DNA of 19,130 nt. It comes from an uncultured Ruminococcus sp. (GTDB taxonomy: Bacteria; Bacillota; Clostridia; Oscillospirales; Acutalibacteraceae). Positions 14,390 to 19,130 of this stretch are shown here, in pieces (positions within the stretch are counted from its first letter, which is position 1; each line of letters starts with the position of its first letter). The notes under the pieces are model-generated. The model was not told where the DNA came from, did no database searches, and saw only the letters and a program-made list of their open reading frames with translations. The stretch is taken from assembly GCA_902803035.1 (NCBI GenBank), contig CADCON010000038.1:1-19130 (forward strand), in the 5' to 3' direction. The position numbers and the translations under genes are program-made.

Positions 14390-15431
14390 CGGATTCCTCC
14401 TTCTTCTTGCGCCGGAGCTGTCCGCACGACGCGTTGATGTCCGCGCCGAGCGTCCTGCGCACGGTCGCTGTGATTCCCCTTGATTCGAGTATATTGATGA
14501 ATTTCTGTATCTGTCCGGGCGATGAACGCTCGTAGCTGTTCCCCTTCACGGTGTTCACCGGAATGAGATTGACGTGGCAGAGCATTCCTTTTAATTTGCC
14601 CGCCAGCTCGCGGGCGCATTCGTCGGTGTCGTTCTTGTCCTTGATGAGCGAATATTCAAAGGAAATGCGGCGGTGGGTTGCCTCCGCGTATTTCCGGCAG
14701 GCGGCGAGAAGCTGCTCCACATTCCATTTGCGGTTGACCGGCATCATCTCGCTCCGGAGCGCGTCATTCGGCGCGTGGAGCGAAACCGACAGCGTGAACT
14801 GCGGCTTCATGGGGATGAGCCTTTCAATTTTGTCCACCAGTCCGCAGGTGGAGAGCGAAATATGCCGCATTCCGATTCCCACGCCCTCCGTATCTGACAC
14901 CAGCTCCAGAAAGCGCATGACGTTGTCGAAATTGTCCAGCGGCTCGCCCATGCCCATCAGCACGATATTGGAAATGCGAATGCCGTTGTCCCGCTGGGCG
15001 GTCGTGATCTGGGAGAGCATTTCCGCGGGGCGCAGGTTGCGGGCGAGTCCGCCCATGCCGGTGGCACAGAAGCGGCAGCCCATGCGGCAGCCCGCCTGTG
15101 TGGAAATGCAGATCGTGTAGCCGTGATGATAGCGCATGACGACGCTTTCAATGTATTCGCCGTCATCCAGCCGGAAAAGGTATTTGATGGTTCCATCATA
15201 CGCTGAAACCAGCTTTTTTTCAATGGTTACATTGTATATGTAATAATTTTGTAACAGAGCCGCGCGCAGCTGCTTGGAGATATTGGTCATCTCGTCGAAG
15301 GAACGCGCGCCCTTCGCGTGAAGCCAGCCGTAGACCTGATCCGCCCGGAATTTCGGGAGTCCCAGTCCGGCAAAGCTCGCGGTCAGCTCGGCCTTGGTCA
15401 TGCTTTTGATGTCGGCTTTGTCCTGCGGCAA
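14367..15431 (-). CDS. rlmN: 23S rRNA/tRNA adenine C2-methyltransferase RlmN (radical SAM)
   Basis: Methylates C2 of A2503 in 23S rRNA and an adenine in some tRNAs. The 354 residues contain the radical SAM cluster motif CRMGCRFC (Cys115, Cys119, Cys122), the SAM-binding GMGEPL (160-165), STCG at 194-197, and Cys336 near the C-terminus, in the position of the cysteine that carries the methyl group. The start is TTG at 15431, one base after the rsmB stop, with AAAGGA 11 nt upstream; the ATG at 15401 lacks a nearby site and would cut into the conserved N-terminus. Confidence 0.95.
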   Translation of the reverse strand: MPQDKADIKSMTKAELTASFAGLGLPKFRADQVYGWLHAKGARSFDEMTNISKQLRAALLQNYYIYNVTIEKKLVSAYDGTIKYLFRLDDGEYIESVVMRYHHGYTICISTQAGCRMGCRFCATGMGGLARNLRPAEMLSQITTAQRDNGIRISNIVLMGMGEPLDNFDNVMRFLELVSDTEGVGIGMRHISLSTCGLVDKIERLIPMKPQFTLSVSLHAPNDALRSEMMPVNRKWNVEQLLAACRKYAEATHRRISFEYSLIKDKNDTDECARELAGKLKGMLCHVNLIPVNTVKGNSYERSSPGQIQKFINILESRGITATVRRTLGADINASCGQLRRKKKEESDGNLQQD

Positions 15432-15432
15432 A

Positions 15433-16800
15433 TCAGGTTCCGTCCTTTCTTCTGACGGCGGAAATGAAGAAGCCGTCGGTATTGAGCATATGCGGGAAGA
15501 GGGTCAGCGCGTAATCCGGCTCGTCGATCGCCCGTTCCAGCCCCTCCGGCAGCGGAAGCGGGCAAGGCTCAAAGGCGTCGTGGCTTTCGAGGAACCGCGC
15601 GATGACGGCGAGATTCTCGGCGGGATGAAGCGTGCAGGTGGAATAGACCAGCCGCCCGCCTTTTCTGACCAGCCGCGAGGAATTCTCCAGAATGCGGTAC
15701 TGCACATCGGGTAGCCCGGACAGCTCCTCCCGCGCCTTGCGCTTGATGTCGGGCTTGCGGCGGATAATGCCCAGTCCGGAGCAGGGAACGTCGCAGAGAA
15801 CGAGGTCGGCGCATTCCGGCAGGCACTCACCCAGCGCGTCGCGGACGGTGGGTTCAATGCAGCGCAGACCCAGCCGCTTCGCGCCCTCCGCGATCAGCTC
15901 CACCCGGTGCGGGTGAAGGTCGCAGGCCATCACGCGCCCGCTGTCCCCCATCCGTTCGGCCAGCGTAAAGCTCTTGCCGCCGGGAGCCGCGCAGACGTCG
16001 TACACCACGCTGCCGGCTTCGGGAGCCGCCATCGCGCAGCAGAGCTGCGAGGAAGCGTCCTGCACATGGAACAGCCCTTCGGCAAAGCCCGGCAGGGCGG
16101 CGATATCGCCCGTTTCCTCCACGGCAAGGCAGCCGGACAGCACGGCAAAGGCAGCCGCCTTCACGCCGGCCTGCTCCAGCCTTTTCAGATATGCGCCGTC
16201 GGAAATCCGCGTGGAATTCACCCTTAAATAAACGGGCGGCCGCCCTTCCAGCCCTGCCAGTATCTTTTCGGCAATGTCGCCGCCGTAGCTCTTCTGCCAG
16301 AGCTTCACCAGCCAGAGCGGGCAGGAATAGCGGATGCTGAGGTATTTTTCCCGCTGCCTGTCGGGGTCGGGCAGCGGAATATGCTTGCCGTCCCGGATAA
16401 AGCTGCGCAGAATGCCGTTGAGGAAGCCGGTCGCGCGGAAGAGCCGGAGCTTCTTGGCGAGATTGACGGTTTCGTTGACCGCCGCGGAATCGGGCGTATT
16501 CATAAAGACCATCTGATAAACAGCCATGCGGAGAAGGCAGCGCACCTCCGGTTCGACGCGCGCCCTGCCATTTCCGGTATAGCTGCTTATGACATGGTCG
16601 AGGGTTTCGGTCTTTTCCAGCACGCCGTAGACAAGGCGCGTGATGAACGCCCTGTCACGCGGCTCCGGCTTCGCGGCCGCGAGCGTTTCGCTGAGAGCGA
16701 TGTTGGAATAACCGTCCTCGCCCTCCACCCGCATGAGCACGCGGAAGGCGGTCATGCGGGGGTTAGGCTTGCTTTGCGAATGATTTTTCTGTTCCGGCAT
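15433..16800 (-). CDS. rsmB: 16S rRNA (cytosine-C5) methyltransferase RsmB
   Basis: Makes m5C967 in 16S rRNA. The 455 residues consist of a NusB-like RNA-binding domain (about 13-140) and a Rossmann SAM domain: VCAAPGGK (269-276), DVPCSGLG with Cys340, and YSTCTLHPAEN with the catalytic Cys389. The ATG at 16800 is chosen because it begins 4 nt after the stop of the upstream metallopeptidase; the frame is open to a TTG at 16836, but that would overlap the upstream gene by 32 bp. An AGAAGA/GGAG purine stretch upstream is only a moderate binding site, consistent with coupling. Confidence 0.95.
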   Translation of the reverse strand: MPEQKNHSQSKPNPRMTAFRVLMRVEGEDGYSNIALSETLAAAKPEPRDRAFITRLVYGVLEKTETLDHVISSYTGNGRARVEPEVRCLLRMAVYQMVFMNTPDSAAVNETVNLAKKLRLFRATGFLNGILRSFIRDGKHIPLPDPDRQREKYLSIRYSCPLWLVKLWQKSYGGDIAEKILAGLEGRPPVYLRVNSTRISDGAYLKRLEQAGVKAAAFAVLSGCLAVEETGDIAALPGFAEGLFHVQDASSQLCCAMAAPEAGSVVYDVCAAPGGKSFTLAERMGDSGRVMACDLHPHRVELIAEGAKRLGLRCIEPTVRDALGECLPECADLVLCDVPCSGLGIIRRKPDIKRKAREELSGLPDVQYRILENSSRLVRKGGRLVYSTCTLHPAENLAVIARFLESHDAFEPCPLPLPEGLERAIDEPDYALTLFPHMLNTDGFFISAVRRKDGT

Positions 16801-16804
16801 AGAA

Positions 16805-17596
16805 TTATCTTCTTCTCCGTCCGCTGCCGCTGACAATGAGGACTATTCTCAGGAAGCTGGCAAGCGAGGTGATGAGTGCCGCCACATAGGTCATCGCTGC
16901 TGCGGAAAGCACCTTCTTGACGCCCTTGGCGTCGGTTTCGTTGGCAATACCGAGATTCCGGATGTGCTTCATCGCGCGGTTGCTGGCGTTGAATTCCACC
17001 GGCAGCGTGACAAGCTGGAAGATGGCCACGGTGGAGTAAAGCGCCACGCCGACCCATGCCAGCCAGTTGAAGGCGGTGACAAACAGACCGATCAGAATAA
17101 GAATCATGGAGATATTGGAGCCGAAATTGGTGATCGGAATGACGGCGGAACGCACCTTGTTCGGGAAATAATGCTCCGCGTGCTGGATGGCGTGTCCGAC
17201 CTCATGGGCGGCAATGCCGATGGAGGCGACGGACGTGCCGCTGTAGACCTCCGGAGACAGGTTGACTGTGTTGTTCCTCGGATCGAAATGGTCGGAGAGC
17301 GTGCCTTGCGTGATATTGATGGGAATCGTGGTCAAGCCGTGGTCGTCCAGAATCATTCTGGCCGCCTGCGCGCCGGTCATGCCCCTGGAATTGGGGATCT
17401 GCGAATACTTCTTATACGCGGATTTGACTCTTGCCTGCGCGATCAGGGCGATGATCATCGCCGGTATGACCAGCAGGATATACCACTTGTCGATATAGAG
17501 TCCTCCCAGACCCAGACCGCCGATCGCATTGTTTGTGTCGCTGTAAGCGCCGGATTGGTACATTCCGCCCGCCACTAATGCCAATGTTTCATACAT
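16805..17596 (-). CDS. YugP-type neutral zinc metallopeptidase, membrane-bound
   Basis: Integral membrane protein of 263 residues of the Zn_peptidase_2 (YugP) family, physiological substrate unknown. The metalloprotease motif HEVGH is at 131-135 in IAAHEVGHAIQHAEHYFPNKVRS, after the family segment containing DHFDPRNNTVNLSPEVY (102-118). Helices are predicted at about 37-55, 155-175, 178-200 and near the C-terminus, ending in a GSGRRRR basic tail. A glycine-rich extension (about 22-34) precedes the first helix. ATG 17596 follows a modest GCAGG site; ATG at 17563 is an alternative. Lies between fmt and rsmB, a position that I recall for Clostridia. Confidence 0.9.
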   Translation of the reverse strand: MYETLALVAGGMYQSGAYSDTNNAIGGLGLGGLYIDKWYILLVIPAMIIALIAQARVKSAYKKYSQIPNSRGMTGAQAARMILDDHGLTTIPINITQGTLSDHFDPRNNTVNLSPEVYSGTSVASIGIAAHEVGHAIQHAEHYFPNKVRSAVIPITNFGSNISMILILIGLFVTAFNWLAWVGVALYSTVAIFQLVTLPVEFNASNRAMKHIRNLGIANETDAKGVKKVLSAAAMTYVAALITSLASFLRIVLIVSGSGRRRR

Positions 17597-17648
17597 GATG
17601 TGTTGACCTGCCTTTCAATGAAGTACATAATGATGAATTTCCGCAGGC

Positions 17649-18575
17649 TCATTGCAGAACCATGCCCTTTTCTATCCTGTGTCCTCTGAGATAATCGGAG
17701 GACAGCATACGCTTCTTGCCCTCCGCCTGTATTTCCAGCAGTTCGACCGCGCCGCTGCCGCATTGGACGGTGAGCGGGTCGAGGGAGATGATTTCACCGG
17801 GAGCGGCTTCGGGGCAGTCCAAGGGGGAAACCGCGCTGCGGTGGAGCTTCAGCTTTTTGCCCTCCAGTGCCGCCGTCGCCACCGGCCACGGGGAAAGCCC
17901 GCGGATCTGGTTGTGAATCTCCCGCGCGCTCCGGCTCCAATCGACCGCGCAAAGCTCCTTGGTGAGCATTTTCGCGTAGCAGCTCCGCGAATCGTCCTGC
18001 TTCTGCGGCTTGAGCCCGCCCTTCGCCAATGCGTCGAGGGTTTTCACGATCAGCGCCGCGCCCATCGCGGAAAGCCTGTCGTGCAGCTCGCCGGCGGTTT
18101 CGTCGGGCGCGATATCGGTTTCGCTGACAAGAAGCATATCGCCCGTGTCAAGCCCCGCGTCCATCTGCATGGTGGTGACGCCGGTCTTCGGCTCGCCGTC
18201 GATGACGCTCCACTGAATCGGCGCCGCGCCCCTGTACTTCGGCAGCAGGGAGGCGTGGACATTGATGCAGCCGTATGCCGGCGCGTCGAGAATCTCCTGC
18301 GGAAGAATTTTTCCATAGGCGATGACCACGCCTACGTCGGGCTTGATTTCATTGAATATTTTCAGTGCCTCGCCGTCGCGCATACTTTTGGGCTGGTAGA
18401 CGGGAATACCGTATTCGAGTGCCTTCACCTTGACGGGCGGCGGGGTCATGCTGTACCCTCTGCCCTTGGGCTTGTCGGGCTGGGAGAAGACCGCCGCGAT
18501 CTCATGCCCCGCCGCAAGCAGCGCGTCGATGGCCGGCGCGGCGAATTCGGGCGTACCCATAAATATGATTCTCAT
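17649..18575 (-). CDS. fmt: Methionyl-tRNA formyltransferase
   Basis: Formylates the initiator Met-tRNA using 10-formyltetrahydrofolate. In 308 residues, close to the usual length, the start MRIIFMGTPEFA and catalytic residues are conserved: Asn105, His107 (NVHASLLPKYRG) and Asp143 (GLDTGD), corresponding to N106, H108 and D144 in E. coli. The C-terminal tRNA-binding OB domain spans about 205-305. ATG 18575 has GAGGTG 7 nt upstream; that site lies in the loop of a short GGAATT/AATTCC inverted repeat. def, the usual upstream partner, is not adjacent. Confidence 0.97.
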   Translation of the reverse strand: MRIIFMGTPEFAAPAIDALLAAGHEIAAVFSQPDKPKGRGYSMTPPPVKVKALEYGIPVYQPKSMRDGEALKIFNEIKPDVGVVIAYGKILPQEILDAPAYGCINVHASLLPKYRGAAPIQWSVIDGEPKTGVTTMQMDAGLDTGDMLLVSETDIAPDETAGELHDRLSAMGAALIVKTLDALAKGGLKPQKQDDSRSCYAKMLTKELCAVDWSRSAREIHNQIRGLSPWPVATAALEGKKLKLHRSAVSPLDCPEAAPGEIISLDPLTVQCGSGAVELLEIQAEGKKRMLSSDYLRGHRIEKGMVLQ

Positions 18576-18621
18576 CGGAATTCACCTCGATTAATTCCAT
18601 TATTTTCCGTATGGCCTGCTT

Positions 18622-19116
18622 TCAGAGGCCGAAACAGCTCAGTCCCCCCGCGATGGCAGCCGCAATCAGGGGAAACATGACCAGACAGCCGATCCACTTG
18701 CCAACCTGCACCTTCACGGGGATATAGGGCTTGAGATCCTCCGTTCCGGGGATGTCCCATGCCTTGGTGCAGCCGACCCAGACAATGTCGATGAAGATCC
18801 TGTCGAACAGCACCGCGATCATGTAGACCGCCGTCATCTGAATGAATCCCTCCCGGAATCCGTGCGCGCCGTTGATCAGATACACTGCCGCCGGCACGAC
18901 CGTCAGATCAAAAAGATACATCGCAAGAGCGGCTCTGACCGCTGCTCTGCTGATTTTCTTCTTCGTGGTCAGCCCCAATTCAACCACCCGCTCCTGTACG
19001 TTCTTTTCATAGAAGCAGGCCAGCCCCGCAGGGCCGTTGACAATGCCGATCACACAGACCAGCAGCAGCCAGAAGGACAGAATGATGCCCTCCATGATGA
19101 CCAGAGCGATTGTCAT
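18622..19116 (-). CDS. Unrecognised four-helix membrane protein
   Basis: 164 residues that I cannot assign. Hydrophobic segments at about 5-27, 61-82, 93-114 and 139-162, with a conserved-looking cytoplasmic stretch between the first two (ACFYEKNVQERVVELGLTT, 33-51). Several Gly and small residues occur in the helices. It has a clear GGGAGGG site 7 nt before the ATG and is followed 46 bp later by fmt, so it may be the first visible gene of the fmt operon. It occupies the place where def is commonly found. No enzyme motif is visible. Confidence 0.75.
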   Translation of the reverse strand: MTIALVIMEGIILSFWLLLVCVIGIVNGPAGLACFYEKNVQERVVELGLTTKKKISRAAVRAALAMYLFDLTVVPAAVYLINGAHGFREGFIQMTAVYMIAVLFDRIFIDIVWVGCTKAWDIPGTEDLKPYIPVKVQVGKWIGCLVMFPLIAAAIAGGLSCFGL

Positions 19117-19130
19117 AATAAGCCCTCCCA

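Noticed and set aside
17575..17652. A 25-codon minus-strand reading frame between fmt and the metallopeptidase
   Set aside because: It overlaps the end of fmt and the start of the next gene, has no clear ribosome binding site and resembles nothing I know.
17652..18680. A 342-codon plus-strand reading frame opposite fmt
   Set aside because: It is antisense to a gene with all catalytic residues of formyltransferase; the product has no domain features.

Overview
The window looks like chromosomal core DNA of a spore-forming member of the Bacillota, class Clostridia, probably an Oscillospiraceae/Ruminococcaceae-like lineage. This rests on the gene content (spoVM, a PASTA Ser/Thr kinase with its PP2C phosphatase, a YugP-type zinc metallopeptidase beside fmt and rsmB, methionine aminopeptidase with a SEC-C domain), on strong GGAGG-type ribosome binding sites with several TTG/GTG starts, and on GC-rich genes separated by AT-rich intergenic DNA. 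I see no mobile element, CRISPR array, tRNA or rRNA gene.

Left block (1-4147, minus strand) is a cell-division and wall-remodelling module: ftsE, ftsX and a coiled-coil M23 (LytM) murein hydrolase overlap each other, then a terminator, then a separately promoted S41/CtpA-family protein cut by the window edge. That S41 protein carries Gly and His where the catalytic Ser and Lys should be, so it is probably an inactive pseudoprotease.

Middle (4148-5610): a 497-bp AT-rich divergent intergenic region holds a perfect match to the WalR box (TGTWAH-N5-TGTWAH) just upstream of a candidate ftsE promoter, and on the other strand a candidate promoter and a leader with mutually exclusive inverted repeats before map. 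map is the only plus-strand gene. It ends at a strong bidirectional terminator shared with the convergent 26-codon gene spoVM.

Right block (5615-19116, minus strand) follows the conserved Firmicutes order fmt - (zinc metallopeptidase) - rsmB - rlmN - PP2C phosphatase - PASTA kinase - rsgA - (rpe missing) - thiN - spoVM. Between thiN and spoVM sit four accessory genes: a DUF1810 protein, a double zinc-ribbon membrane protein, a membrane domain/alpha-beta hydrolase fusion and a GNAT acetyltransferase. An unrecognised four-helix membrane protein lies upstream of fmt. The block joins translation initiation (fmt), rRNA modification (rsmB, rlmN), 30S maturation (rsgA), wall-sensing phosphorylation (kinase/phosphatase), thiamine salvage and spore coat assembly (spoVM). 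The kinase appears to have its own promoter after the phosphatase gene.
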